A DNA stretch of 64,000 nt. It comes from Bacteroidota bacterium (GTDB taxonomy: Bacteria; Bacteroidota; Bacteroidia; Bacteroidales; Prolixibacteraceae). Below the pieces are notes generated by a model. The model saw only the letters and a program-made list of their open reading frames with translations, was not told the origin of the DNA and ran no database searches. Position 1 is the stretch's first letter. Every line of letters begins with the position of its first letter. The stretch lies in assembly GCA_024278975.1 (NCBI GenBank), contig JAJRSD010000074.1, positions 1 through 64,000 on the forward strand, given 5' to 3'. Shown here piece after piece: positions 42,330 through 52,817 of the stretch. The position numbers and the translations under genes were made by a program.

Positions 42330-44561
42330 ATGAGAAGAATTGTTTTAATGATTTTTGTATTGCTTTTATTGCTAAAAGCCGGTGCACAAAACAGGATTTC
42401 AGGAAGAGTTACCGACGAGGAAAACTTTCCGCTGATTGGGGCAAATATCTACTTCCCCGAACTAAATAAAGGTACAATTACCAACAGGCAGGGCGAATAT
42501 TCGATTTCGGGATTACCGACAAAAAAACTGAAAGTACAGTTTTCGTTTGTGGGTTTCAGCAACTCCATCGAAACCGTAAATCTTTCGGATGGCGATACTG
42601 TATTAGCTATTAAACTTACCCCCGAGATTATACAATCGCAGGAGGTTGTTGTTTCGGGAGCATACATTGGGTCGCAGCACGAAAATGCAATTAAAATTGA
42701 TGTGATGCGGAGCCGTGATATTTTGCTTGCCGGTACTCCGAATTTTATGGAGTCGCTGACAAAAGTCCCCGGTGTTGATATGATTTCGAAGGGACAGGGA
42801 ATCTCGAAGCCGGTGATACGCGGGCTTTCGATGAATAATATTTTGGTGATGAACAACGGAATCCGGATTGAAAATTATCAATTCAGCGAAGACCATCCAC
42901 TTGGGATTGACGGGAATGGTGTTGAGCGGGTTGAAATTATTAAAGGACCGGCATCGTTGCTTTTTGGTTCCGATGCCATTGGTGGAGTACTCAATTTTAT
43001 AAAAGAACAACCTGCGCCAACCGGGGAAATTGTGGGTGATTATACAATGCAATTGCATTCGAATACACTTGGAATTAATAATAGTCTCGGAATAAAAGCT
43101 GCTTCACGAAACCTTTTTGGCGGTGTGCGGTTGAGCACGAAAAACCACGCCGATTATATTCAGGGTGGTGGGAATTTTGTTCCAAACAGTCGTTTTAACG
43201 AAACAACTTTTAACGCAAATTTTGGAGTTACGGGCGCAGTCGGAACGGCAAAATTGTTTTACGATAATTTCAGCCAAAACCTGGGAATTACTGCGCCGCC
43301 GGTGATAACGTTGATAACTGAACAGGGAAGAAAAGCCGAAATATGGTTTCAAGATTTAAACCACCAGATGATTTCATCGGAAAACAACCTCTATTTTGGA
43401 AAGCTAAAATGGGTAATTAATGGTGGCTGGCAACAGGCGCTGCGAAAATTAAGGACCACGCTCGAAGTTCCGGTTATTGAAATGCGGCTCAATACATTTA
43501 CTTACGACTCGAAACTCTATTTCCCCTCCACAAAAAAGTCGGAGTATATTTTCGGAGTTCAGGGGATGGTACAAAATAACCAGAATCTGAATAATCGTCT
43601 ATCACAATTTTTACCCGATGCCAACATCAGCAACTTTGGAGTTGTGGGGTTGGCAAAATTTACGCTGGCTGAGAACATCAAATTACAGGGCGGACTGCGT
43701 TTCGATTCAAATAAAACGGAAACAGTAGAGATAAAAACCGGTACTCAAAACAAAAATGTTACTCCGGTCTCCAATCAATCGTCGAGTTTGTCGGGGTCGT
43801 TGGGATTAACTTACCATCCGGCAGAAAAAGTTAATTTCAGGGCTAATTTCGCAAAAGCTTATCGTGTGCCCAACCTGTCGGAGCTAACATCGAACGGAAT
43901 GCACGGCAACCGCTACGAAATTGGAAATGCCAATCTTGAACCGCAAAACAGTTACGAGTCCGATTTCAGCATTCACTACCATGGTAGTTTTTTATCGTTC
44001 GATCTGGCTGCTTTTTACAATAAAATTAACGACTATATTTTTATATCTCCCACTTCGGACACAACTTCAACCGGAGCTGGTATTTACCGATTCTCGCAAA
44101 CTAACGCTGCCCTTTTTGGTGGAGAAGCAGGCATTCACTTTCACCCGAAAACATTGCCGTGGTTACACGTTAAAGTAACTTATGCATCGGTTATCGGAAA
44201 GCAGCAAAATAGCGACTACCTTCCATTTATTCCGGCACAAAAATTCCGTTACGAGGTTCGTGTAAAACGCGACAAATTGGGTCTATTAAAAAATCCATCG
44301 GTGCAAATTGCGGCACTTTCGGCACTTGCCCAAAACAGACCGTCGCCACACGAAACGGCAACCGAAGGATATACTCTTGTAAATCTCAGTCTCTATTCCG
44401 AAGTTCAGATTTCGCAGCAGACTTTTATTTTCGGTGTTTCAGCAAATAATATTTTCGACACACAATATTTCGACCACCTTTCAACTCTAAAACCTCTGAA
44501 CTATTTGAATGAAGGACGCAATTTTAGTGTTTCTTTGAAAATACCTTTTGGGGTGAAGTAA
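42330..44561 (+). CDS. TonB-dependent receptor of the metal operon
   Basis: This protein has 743 residues. A signal peptide (cleavage after KAGA) is followed by a carboxypeptidase-regulatory-like domain (about 22-105, NRISGRVTDEENFPLIGANIYF), a plug (about 125-225: NFMESLTKVPGVDMISKGQG, SKPVIRGLSMNNILVMNNGI, GPASLLFGSDAIGGVLNF), and a barrel ending in F-V-SLKIPFG. It belongs to the iron/metal receptor group (FecA/ZnuD-like). In Bacteroidota such receptors occur beside CusA-type pumps. Whether it imports or senses metal is open. Confidence 0.9.
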   Translation: MRRIVLMIFVLLLLLKAGAQNRISGRVTDEENFPLIGANIYFPELNKGTITNRQGEYSISGLPTKKLKVQFSFVGFSNSIETVNLSDGDTVLAIKLTPEIIQSQEVVVSGAYIGSQHENAIKIDVMRSRDILLAGTPNFMESLTKVPGVDMISKGQGISKPVIRGLSMNNILVMNNGIRIENYQFSEDHPLGIDGNGVERVEIIKGPASLLFGSDAIGGVLNFIKEQPAPTGEIVGDYTMQLHSNTLGINNSLGIKAASRNLFGGVRLSTKNHADYIQGGGNFVPNSRFNETTFNANFGVTGAVGTAKLFYDNFSQNLGITAPPVITLITEQGRKAEIWFQDLNHQMISSENNLYFGKLKWVINGGWQQALRKLRTTLEVPVIEMRLNTFTYDSKLYFPSTKKSEYIFGVQGMVQNNQNLNNRLSQFLPDANISNFGVVGLAKFTLAENIKLQGGLRFDSNKTETVEIKTGTQNKNVTPVSNQSSSLSGSLGLTYHPAEKVNFRANFAKAYRVPNLSELTSNGMHGNRYEIGNANLEPQNSYESDFSIHYHGSFLSFDLAAFYNKINDYIFISPTSDTTSTGAGIYRFSQTNAALFGGEAGIHFHPKTLPWLHVKVTYASVIGKQQNSDYLPFIPAQKFRYEVRVKRDKLGLLKNPSVQIAALSALAQNRPSPHETATEGYTLVNLSLYSEVQISQQTFIFGVSANNIFDTQYFDHLSTLKPLNYLNEGRNFSVSLKIPFGVK

Positions 44562-44589
44562 TATTAGTTTCATTATCAGTGATAAAAAA

Positions 44590-44612
44590 AAGCCGGGAAA
44601 AACTCCTGGCTT
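44590..44612. terminator. Bidirectional terminator
   Basis: AAGCCGGGA pairs with TCCTGGCTT (one G-U pair) around a short A-rich loop. A runs on the left and TTAATTT on the right let it serve the convergent TonB-receptor and DUF1080 genes. Confidence 0.65.
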
Positions 44613-44643
44613 AATTTATATTTTCAAAATCGAACTCTGACTC

Positions 44644-45399
44644 TTATAGTTCCCGAATCCAAATATTCCGGTAACTAACCGGGTTTCCGTGGTCTTGCAA
44701 AACCAAGGGGGCTGCACCGTGTTTTTTAACAGTATATTCCGGAATACCAATATATTCAGTCGGGCCACGTAATTTTACATTGTTCTGAACCAGAACTCCG
44801 TTGTGCAAAACAGTTACGGTTGGTGGTGTGAAATAAGTTCCATCGTCGTTAAACCGCGGTGCTGTGTAAATAATGTCGTAGGTTTGCCACACGCCCGGCG
44901 CTTTGCAAGCATTTACAAGCGGCGGGTGTTGTTTGTACAAACTTCCTGCCTGCCCATTTCTATAAGTCCGGTTATCGAAATTATCCAAAACCTGAACTTC
45001 GTAAATTCCCTGTAAAAAAATACCGCTGTTTCCTCTGCCTTGACTTTTCCCTTTTACTTCGGCAGGCGAACGCCATTCGATGTGTAATTGGAAATCGTTA
45101 AAAACACGTTTTGTTTTTATTACTCCGGTTCCTTTTTTTACAGTTACACAACCATTCGCAACATCCCAACCAGGTTTTTCTCCTTTGTCGTTTGTCCACT
45201 CGTTTTCAAGGTCAACACCATCGAACAGAACAATTGCATCAGAAGGTGCATCCATCGGAGTTTCTCCCGGAGTTACCAAGGAAATTTCCGGATCCCAGAT
45301 TTCAGTCATCTCGGGTCTCATTTTTACCGACTCCTCTTCCTGAGCCACAACAAACACTGCGATAAAAAGCAGCAAAACTGTTAAAATTTGATTTTTCAT
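44644..45399 (-). CDS. Secreted DUF1080 (3-keto-disaccharide hydrolase-like) protein
   Basis: This 251-residue protein has a signal peptide (cleavage after FVVA). The concanavalin-like DUF1080 domain is evident: SDAIVLFDGVDLENEW, FNDFQLHIEWRSPAEVKGKSQGRGNSGIFLQGIYEVQVLDNF, VWQTYDIIYTAPRF, HGNPVSYRNIWIREL. Some members cleave 3-keto-glycosides, working with Gfo/Idh-type dehydrogenases. Two Gfo/Idh genes occur 14 kb away (58456-60787), not adjacent. It should act in the periplasm. It is a single gene convergent with the metal operon. Confidence 0.88.
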   Translation of the reverse strand: MKNQILTVLLLFIAVFVVAQEEESVKMRPEMTEIWDPEISLVTPGETPMDAPSDAIVLFDGVDLENEWTNDKGEKPGWDVANGCVTVKKGTGVIKTKRVFNDFQLHIEWRSPAEVKGKSQGRGNSGIFLQGIYEVQVLDNFDNRTYRNGQAGSLYKQHPPLVNACKAPGVWQTYDIIYTAPRFNDDGTYFTPPTVTVLHNGVLVQNNVKLRGPTEYIGIPEYTVKKHGAAPLVLQDHGNPVSYRNIWIREL

Positions 45400-45493
45400 T
45401 TTTTTTAAAATTAGATAAGATACAAAGTGTTAAGTATCAAGACAAAAAGTGTTAAGATAAAAGATAAGATTTAAAAATTATCATTATTGCATT

Positions 45494-47235
45494 TTACAAT
45501 CCAAGTTCTTCCATTGCAGCCTCAATTTTAGCCTCTGCTTTTTCCACTGCCGCATCATAATCTTCACGCGATTTCAATTCGCCTGTAACTTCAAAATAGA
45601 ATTTAATTTTTGGTTCTGTTCCCGACGGACGAACGGAAATTTTTGTACCGTCCTGAGTAAAAAACTGTAACACGTTGGAAGTAATTTTTTGGTCGATTTT
45701 CTTCTCCTCGCCGGTTAACAGGTTTTTCGCAATTAATGTTGAATAGTCTTTTACCCATTCCATTGGCGAGCCACCCAACTCTTTTGGCGGTTTGTTACGA
45801 AGGTCGGTCATAATTTGCTGAATCTCTTCGGCACCGGTTTTCCCTTTGCGAACTACGTATTTCATTTTCTCTTTAGAGAATCCATATTCAAGATAAATAT
45901 CCTGAATAAGTTCGTACAGAGTTTTACCCTGATCGATTGCCCATGCAGTAATTTCCGCCATCAATGCAACCGACGAAACTGCATCTTTGTCGCGAACAAA
46001 ATCGGATGGCATAAAACCAAAACTCTCCTCGCCACCGCCAATGTATTTTTTCTTACCTTCCAGTTCGCGAATAATTTCGGCAATAAATTTAAATCCGGTA
46101 TAAACATCGAAATATTCGATGTTGTTTTTACGGGCAATCTCTGCAATCATTTCGGTAGAAACAATAGTTTTTACAATAAACTCATTCCCTTTTAAAGTAC
46201 CGGCTTCTTTCATTTTTGTAATGATGTAATAGATAAAAAGAAGGGCAGTTTGATTGCCGTTTACAATAATGTAATTGCCTTTGTCATCTTTTACAGCCAC
46301 GCCAATTCTATCTCCGTCAGGATCGGATGCCATCACAACGTCGGCATCAATTTCTGCGGCCTTTTTTGTTGCCATTTCCATTGCTGCCGGCTCTTCCGGA
46401 TTTGGAGAAATAACGGTTGGGAATTCGCCACTCACAACATCCTGCTCGGGAATATTAATAATATTTGTAAATCCAAATGCTCGCAAAGCAGCCGGAATTA
46501 ATACAACTCCCGTTCCATGAATTGGAGTGTAAATTATTTTAATGTCTTTATGTTTTTTAACTAAATCGGGCGAAATGGAAACCTTTTTTACCTCTGCCAA
46601 AACTTGTTGTCCATCTCTTCTCCAAGAATTTCAATCAAATCGTCGGAACCATCAAACTTAATATCTTCGGGTTTAATTTTTGCTACTTCGTTTACAATAT
46701 TCACATCGTGCGGACCAACAATTTGTGAGCCATCGTCCCAGTAAGCTTTGTAACCGTTGTACTCTTTGGGGTTGTGCGAAGCAGTTAAAATAATTCCGCT
46801 TTGGCAACCTAATTCGCGAATTGCAAAAGAGAGTTCCGGCGTTGGACGCAGGTCTTCGAACAGGTATGCTTTTATACCGTTTGCAGCAAATATTTTTGCA
46901 CTGCTTTCGGAAAACAAACGACTGTTATTTCGGCAATCGTGTCCAATTGCTACGCTGATTTGTGGTACATCCTTAAAATTCATTTTCAAATAATTACACA
47001 AACCTTGAGTTGCTGCGCCAACAGTATAAATATTCATACGGTTAGTTCCAACGCCCATAATTCCACGAATTCCACCGGTTCCGAATTCCAGACTTTTATA
47101 AAAAGAATCTACTAATTCGGTTGTATCTTCGTTGTCTAAAAGTGCCTGAACTTCTTTTCTTGTTTGCTCGTCGTAAGTTTTCGAGAGCCACTCTTGTGCT
47201 TTGGTTCTTACTTGTTGTAATTCTTGATTTTCCAT
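45494..47235 (-). CDS. Phospho-sugar mutase, broken by a one-base deletion
   Basis: The N-terminal frame (47235 to TAA 46588-46590) and the C-terminal frame (from about 46600 to 45494) join to one protein of about 580 residues, the family's usual length. The switch lies in a run of four T on the minus strand (46599-46602). One more T would give MDNK-F-LAEVKK as in relatives. Active-site motifs span both parts: TASHNPKEYNGYK (Ser153), SDPDGDRIG (Mg), GGGEESFGF (sugar) and RPSGTEPK (phosphate). It interconverts hexose 1- and 6-phosphates and would feed the nucleotide-sugar genes upstream. An assembly error is the simplest cause. Confidence 0.88.
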
Positions 47236-47249
47236 TATATTTATTTTTT

Positions 47250-48119
47250 TCAATTAATCAATTTCAGGATACATTTTTTCAAACTATCCTTCCAATACGG
47301 AATTTCTATTCCAAATCTATCCTTTATTTTCGACTTATTCAAAACACTAAAATGTGGCCGTTTTGCCGGTGTTGGAAATTGATCTGAAAGAACAGGATTA
47401 ACTTTGCATTGTATATTTTTTATTTGGAAAATAGCTTTTGCAAAATCGTACCAACTTGCAACACCTTCGTTTGAATAGTGATAAACTCCCGGGAAAAAAT
47501 CACCCGGTGTTTTTGACAAAGATTTAATTATTGATAAAATCACTCTTGCCAAATCAGTTGCATAAGTTGGTGTTCCCAATTGATCGAAAACCACTTTTAA
47601 ACTTTCGCGTTCTTCGCCTAACCTCAGCATTGTTTTTACAAAATTATTTCCAAAGCCCGAATACAACCACGAAGTTCGAATTACTACTGTTGACGGATTC
47701 TCTTTTAAACAGTTCAACTCGCCTAATAACTTTGTTTTTCCGTAAACTCCCTGCGGATTTACCGCATCCAATTCGGAATATGGTGTGCAATTATTACCAT
47801 CGAAAACATAATCAGTTGAGATATGAATTAGTTTTGCTCTTATTTGATACGAATAAGTTCCCAAAATACGAGGTGCCAGGGTATTTATTTTTTCAGCTAA
47901 AATGTGATCTTCTTCTGCCTTGTCGACTGCCGTGTACGCTGCGCAGTTTATAACGAAATCGGGTTTATGTTCTAAAAAAAATGAGCTAACAGCTTCTTCG
48001 TCTGTAATATCCAAAGTGTCGGCATCAGTAAAAATAAAGTCAAATTCCGAAAACTCATTCTCAAGCTCTTTTATTTCGTTCCCTAATTGTCCGTATGCTC
48101 CGGTTATTAAAATTTTCAT
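47250..48119 (-). CDS. rfbD: dTDP-4-dehydrorhamnose reductase
   Basis: This 289-residue SDR protein has MKILITGAYGQLGNEIKE (NAD(P) site), NCAAYTAVDKAEED, HISTDYVFDGNN and the catalytic Tyr-Lys in GVYGKTKLLGE. VVIRTSWLYSGFGNNFV fits RmlD. It makes dTDP-L-rhamnose in the cytoplasm. It abuts rfbC (shared base at 48119) in the operon from 50501. The mutase gene start lies 14 bases past its stop codon. Confidence 0.93.
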   Translation of the reverse strand: MKILITGAYGQLGNEIKELENEFSEFDFIFTDADTLDITDEEAVSSFFLEHKPDFVINCAAYTAVDKAEEDHILAEKINTLAPRILGTYSYQIRAKLIHISTDYVFDGNNCTPYSELDAVNPQGVYGKTKLLGELNCLKENPSTVVIRTSWLYSGFGNNFVKTMLRLGEERESLKVVFDQLGTPTYATDLARVILSIIKSLSKTPGDFFPGVYHYSNEGVASWYDFAKAIFQIKNIQCKVNPVLSDQFPTPAKRPHFSVLNKSKIKDRFGIEIPYWKDSLKKCILKLIN

Positions 48120-48676
48120 TATAAAGAAATAAAGTTCATCTCTGCATTGTCAAAATTTGGGGCTTGTTTATCTTTTTCAGAAACAATCTGTTCCGATTTG
48201 TTTATCAACCAGTTTATTCCCAGTTTCGGGTCGAAAGGATTTATTGACCGTTCGGATTTTTTATTGTAAACATTATCGCATTTATAAGTAAAAATAGCTG
48301 ATTCGCTTAAAACCGAAAAACCATGCGCAAAACCTCGGGGTACAAAAAGTTGTTTTTTATTTTCATCGCTTAATTCTATTCCAAACCACTCGCCAAATGT
48401 TGGTGAACCATTTCGTAAATCAACGGCAACATCGAAAACTTTTCCCTGAACCACACGAACCAGCTTTGCCTGTGCAAATTCGCCTGTTTGGTAGTGCAAT
48501 CCACGAACTACTCCACGTACCGATTTCGATTCGTTATCCTGTACAAATGGTTTTACAATCCCGGCTTCGAAATATTTTTCGTGATGAAAAGATTCGAAAA
48601 AATATCCCCTATCGTCTTTGAAAACACGGGGTTCAACAATAACTAGTCCGGGTATTTTTGTTTTAATAACCTTCAT
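48119..48676 (-). CDS. rfbC: dTDP-4-dehydrorhamnose 3,5-epimerase
   Basis: This 185-residue cupin-fold enzyme has VIEPRVFKDDRGYFFESFH, NESKSVRGVVRGLHYQTGEFAQAKLVRVVQG (catalytic His in GLHYQ), FVPRGFAHGFSVLSE and YKCDNVYNKKSERSI. It epimerises C3 and C5 of the 4-keto sugar between RmlB and RmlD. The start and end touch rfbA and rfbD, indicating translational coupling. Confidence 0.94.
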   Translation of the reverse strand: MKVIKTKIPGLVIVEPRVFKDDRGYFFESFHHEKYFEAGIVKPFVQDNESKSVRGVVRGLHYQTGEFAQAKLVRVVQGKVFDVAVDLRNGSPTFGEWFGIELSDENKKQLFVPRGFAHGFSVLSESAIFTYKCDNVYNKKSERSINPFDPKLGINWLINKSEQIVSEKDKQAPNFDNAEMNFISL

Positions 48677-49557
48677 TAAAAAGAGAATATTTGCTTATCG
48701 GCAAGACTTAAAAGGTACTCGCCATATTGATTTTTACTAAGTGGTTGCGCCAGTTCAATAAGTTGTTCTTTACTGATAAAACCTTTTTTAAAGGCAATCT
48801 CTTCTATACACGAAACTTTTAATCCCTGTCGCTGTTCGATGGTTGCAATAAAATTTGATGCCTGCAGCAAACTTTCGTGCGTACCTGTATCGAGCCATGC
48901 AAAACCACGTCCGAGCAATTTTACATTCAACCTGTCTTCTTCTAAATACAAACGGTTTAAATCTGTAATTTCCAGCTCGCCACGTTTTGAGGGTTTTAAG
49001 TTCTTAGCTTTTTCAACCACATCATTTGAGTAGAAATATAAGCCGGTAACCGCGTAATTAGATTTTGGCACTGCCGGTTTCTCTTCAAGAGAAATTGCTT
49101 TTCCTGCACTGTCGAACTCAACAACTCCGTATCGTTCCGGGTCTTTAACATAGTAACCAAAAACTATTGAGCCATCTTCAAGTTTTGCAGCATCTTCTAA
49201 AACACTTCGGAAATTGTAGCCGTAGAAAATATTATCACCCAGAATCAGACATACATTATCGTCTCCAATAAACTCATCACCTAAAATAAATGCTTGCGCC
49301 AAACCATCGGGCGAAGGTTGTATTTTATACGATATTTTCATACCCAACTGCGAACCGTCTTCCAAAAGATTTTCGTACAAACTAATATCGGTGGGAGTCG
49401 AAATAATTAAAACTTCCCTGATACCGGCAAGCATTAATACCGAAAGCGGATAATAAATCATCGGTTTATCGTACACCGGAATAATCTGTTTCGAGATAGA
49501 ACGTGTAATTGGGTAGAGTCTGGTTCCTGCTCCTCCTGCGAGAATAATTCCTTTCAT
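48676..49557 (-). CDS. rfbA: Glucose-1-phosphate thymidylyltransferase
   Basis: This 293-residue protein has [45 protein letters not shown], the nucleotidyltransferase signature. [10 protein letters not shown] carries the metal-binding Asp, followed by [16 protein letters not shown] and [18 protein letters not shown]. It makes dTDP-glucose, the first step of the rhamnose pathway. Its start overlaps the end of the upstream decarboxylase gene by 4 bases. rfbB, the second step, is not in this cluster. Confidence 0.95.
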   Translation of the reverse strand: MKGIILAGGAGTRLYPITRSISKQIIPVYDKPMIYYPLSVLMLAGIREVLIISTPTDISLYENLLEDGSQLGMKISYKIQPSPDGLAQAFILGDEFIGDDNVCLILGDNIFYGYNFRSVLEDAAKLEDGSIVFGYYVKDPERYGVVEFDSAGKAISLEEKPAVPKSNYAVTGLYFYSNDVVEKAKNLKPSKRGELEITDLNRLYLEEDRLNVKLLGRGFAWLDTGTHESLLQASNFIATIEQRQGLKVSCIEEIAFKKGFISKEQLIELAQPLSKNQYGEYLLSLADKQIFSF

Positions 49558-50501
49558 AATTGTTGTTTTAGAGTTTTATCAAAATATTCAATTGTTTTTT
49601 GCAATCCTTCTTTTAACTGTACGGTAGGTTGCCAATTATTAAGTTTCTCTTTTGCTAAATCGATATTTGGCTGGCGTTGAGTTGGGTCGTCTTGTGGAAG
49701 TGGCTGATATATAATTTTCGATTTGCTTCCGGTTAGTTTCAAGATAACTTCGGCAAGTTCCAACATTGTAAATTCTAAGGGGTTTCCAATATTTACGGGT
49801 CCTGTAAAATCATCGCCTGTATTCATCATTCTAATCATTCCTTCAACCAAATCATCGACATACTGAAAACTGCGCGATTGTAGGCCATCGCCATATATTG
49901 TAATATCCTCGCCTTTCAACGCTTGAATGATAAAATTAGAAACCACTCTGCCATCGTTCAATTCCATTCGCGGACCATAAGTGTTAAAAATTCGAATGAT
50001 TTTAATCTTCACACTATTTTGTTGATGATAATTTATAAACAACGATTCGGCACAACGTTTGCCTTCGTCGTAACAAGAGCGAATTCCAATAGGATTTACG
50101 TGTCCCCAGTAGTCTTCGGTTTGAGGATGAACAATTGGGTCACCATAAACTTCGCTGGTACTTGCCTGTAAGATTTTGGCATTTACACGCTTTGCTAATC
50201 CCAGCATATTAATTGCTCCCATCACCGAAGTTTTAATCGTTTTTATGGGATTTACCTGATAATTAACCGGAGATGCAGGACAGGCAAGATTGAAAATTTC
50301 ATCAACTTCGGCAAAATACGGAAACGTTACATCTTGCCTTACAAACTCGAAATTAGGATTTCCCATAAATGGAATAATTTTACTCTTCGAACTCGAAAAA
50401 AGATTATCAACACAAATCACTTCATTTCCCTCGTTTAAAAGTCGCTCGCAAAGATGTGACCCGATAAACCCAGCGCCCCCTGTAACTAATATTCGTTTCA
50501 T
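49554..50501 (-). CDS. NAD-dependent epimerase, UDP-glucuronate decarboxylase type
   Basis: This 315-residue extended SDR has [23 protein letters not shown] (NAD site), [41 protein letters not shown] and catalytic [25 protein letters not shown] and [19 protein letters not shown] are characteristic of UDP-xylose synthase. It probably turns UDP-glucuronate into UDP-xylose for surface glycans. It heads the operon, with a TTG-N19-TAATTTTG promoter 20 bases upstream. A dTDP-glucose 4,6-dehydratase role is less likely, given the [11 protein letters not shown] motif. Confidence 0.88.
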   Translation of the reverse strand: MKRILVTGGAGFIGSHLCERLLNEGNEVICVDNLFSSSKSKIIPFMGNPNFEFVRQDVTFPYFAEVDEIFNLACPASPVNYQVNPIKTIKTSVMGAINMLGLAKRVNAKILQASTSEVYGDPIVHPQTEDYWGHVNPIGIRSCYDEGKRCAESLFINYHQQNSVKIKIIRIFNTYGPRMELNDGRVVSNFIIQALKGEDITIYGDGLQSRSFQYVDDLVEGMIRMMNTGDDFTGPVNIGNPLEFTMLELAEVILKLTGSKSKIIYQPLPQDDPTQRQPNIDLAKEKLNNWQPTVQLKEGLQKTIEYFDKTLKQQL

Positions 50502-50520
50502 TCATTAATATTTTGAGCCT

Positions 50521-50550
50521 CAAAATTAATAAAAGAAACAGAGTCTGCAA
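50521..50550 (-). promoter_or_regulatory. Promoter of the nucleotide-sugar operon
   Basis: Read on the minus strand: TTG (50548-50550), 19 bases, TAATTTTG (50521-50528), about 20 bases before the decarboxylase start codon. Confidence 0.65.
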
Positions 50551-50592
50551 TGATAATTTAACTTCTTAAAACTCATTTATTTACACAAAACC

Positions 50593-50623
50593 TTTGAAAT
50601 ATATTAATTAAATTATATTTTTG
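50593..50623 (+). promoter_or_regulatory. Promoter of rpsA
   Basis: TTTG (50593-50596), exactly 19 bases, TATTTTTG (50616-50623). The leader is about 50 bases and shows no Shine-Dalgarno sequence, which is usual in this phylum. Confidence 0.8.
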
Positions 50624-50677
50624 CGCGCGATTTAAAAACATATATATTGTCTAACTCATTAATTTATTAAGAATTAC

Positions 50678-52773
50678 ATGGTTGAAAAGAAAAAAGAAAT
50701 TACTGAAAAGGAAGTAAAAGATACTCCGATTCAAGAAGAAAAAAAGGTTGTTGAAGTTGCTGCCGAGGAAAAAACTGAAGCAGTTGCAAAAGAGACAACA
50801 AAAAAAACTACTCCTAAAAGGACAGTTAAAAAAGTTGAAGAGGTTGTAGCCCAAGAAAAAACAGAAGTTGCCGAGGAAGCAAAAGAGACAAAAGAACCTG
50901 CAAAAAAGCAGAGGAAATTGTTACTGAAGAAAAAACAGAAGTTGCTGAAGAGGTAAAAGAGGCTAAAACACCGGTTGAAAATGAAAAAACCGACACTGAA
51001 GTCGAAACAGAAGAATTTGACTGGGACAGTTTAGAAAGCAATGTTGATATTTACTCTGCAAAAGAGAGAGAAGAACTTGCCAATTTGTACGATGGTACAT
51101 TAAACACTGTTTCTGAAAAAGAGGTTTTAGAAGGGACTGTTATCGCTTTAAACAAGCGCGAAGTTGTTGTTGACATAGGTTACAAATCTGATGGAATTGT
51201 AAGTGTTAATGAATTTCGCTACAATCCAGAGTTAAAAGTAGGCGACAAAGTAGATGTTTACATCGAAAGCCTGGAAGACAAAAAAGGACAGATGATTCTG
51301 TCGCACAAACAGGCACGTGCAACACGCTCGTGGGAACGTGTTAACGAGTCGCTCGACAATAGCGAAATCATCAAAGGTTTTATCAAATGCCGTACAAAAG
51401 GTGGTATGATTGTGGACGTTTTTGGAATTGAAGCATTCTTGCCAGGCTCGCAAATTGATGTTAAACCGATTCGCGATTACGATATTTATGTTGGAAAAAC
51501 CATGGAATTCAAAGTGGTTAAAATCAACCAGGAATACCGTAACGTTGTTGTATCTCACAAAGCTCTTATCGAGGCTGAACTTGAGTTACAGAAAAAAGAA
51601 ATTATTGCGAAACTTGAAAAAGGACAAGTTCTTGAAGGAACTGTTAAGAATGTTACTTCTTACGGAGTATTCATGGATCTTGGTGGTGTTGACGGACTTA
51701 TCCATATTACCGACCTTTCGTGGGGACGTATTTCGCATCCAACCGAAATTGTAGAGTTAGACCAAAAATTAAATGTTGTAATTCTTGATTTCGATAACGA
51801 CAAAAAACGTATTGCACTTGGCTTAAAACAACTTACTCCTCATCCATGGGATAACCTGGATGCTGAACTAAAAGTTGGTGATAAAGTTAAAGGTAAAGTT
51901 GTTGTTATTGCTGATTACGGTGCATTTGTAGAAATTGCAACCGGTGTTGAAGGATTGATTCACGTTTCGGAAATGTCGTGGAGCCAGCACTTACGCAGCG
52001 CACAAGACTTCCTAAAAGTAGGAGACGAAATAGAAGCAGCTATTCTTACATTAGACCGCGACGAGCGTAAAATGTCTTTGGGACTAAAACAGTTAAAAAC
52101 AGACCCATGGAATAATATTGATACCGAATTCGGTGTTGGAAGCAAACATAATGCTACCGTTCGTAACTTCACAAACTTTGGTGTATTTGTAGAAATTGCT
52201 GAAGGAGTTGACGGTTTAATTCATATCTCTGATTTAAGCTGGACGAAAAAAATCAAACACCCATCAGAATTTACAGCAATTGCTGAGAAGATTGAAGTAG
52301 TTGTTCTTGATATTGACAAGAATAATCGTCGTTTAAGTCTTGGCCACAAACAATTGGAAGAGAATCCGTGGGATGTATTCGAAACTATTTTTACTGCCGA
52401 TTCTATTCACGAAGGAACTGTTGTTGATTTGATGGATAAAGGTGGTGTAATTGCACTTCCTTATGGTGTTGAAGGTTTTGCTACTCCTCGTCATCTTGTA
52501 AAAGAGGATGGAACAAAAGTAAAACAAGACGAAAAACTCGACTTCAAAGTTATCGAATTCAATAAATCTGCTAAAAGAATTATTGTATCGCATTCAAGAA
52601 TTTTCGAAGATGTTAAACGCGCTGAAAATAATGCTAAACGCAAAACACAACCGCGTTCAAGTAAAAAACCAATGCGGGTTATGGACAATGCAGAAAAAAC
52701 TACATTGGGCGATATCAGCGAATTGGCTGCTTTGAAAACGCAGATGGAAGCGAAAGAGAAAAAAGATAAATAA
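50678..52773 (+). CDS. rpsA: 30S ribosomal protein S1, with frame break at an A6 run
   Basis: ATG 50678 starts MVEKKKEITEKEVKD and a Lys/Glu-rich N-terminal extension. That frame ends after 92 residues. The S1 repeats lie one frame over, from codons after 50908 through EEFDWDSLESNVDIYSA to 52773. One additional A in the run 50902-50907 (or a -1 slip at A-AAA-AAG, which is in the right phase) joins them to about 698 residues. Six S1/OB repeats follow (VLEGTVIALNKREVVVDIGY, GQVLEGTVKNVTSYGVFMDLGG, GSKHNATVRNFTNFGVFVEIAE). The second frame has no ATG before the first repeat. S1 binds mRNA on the small subunit and is essential. Confidence 0.9.
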
Positions 52774-52817
52774 ATCAGGATTTGGTTATTTACGATAGAA
52801 TTTCGTAAATTGTAGCT

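Noticed and set aside
46588-46606. Programmed -1 frameshifting in the phospho-sugar mutase
   Set aside because: AAG-TTT-TGG does not allow re-pairing in the -1 frame and no stimulatory structure is seen. A missing base is simpler.
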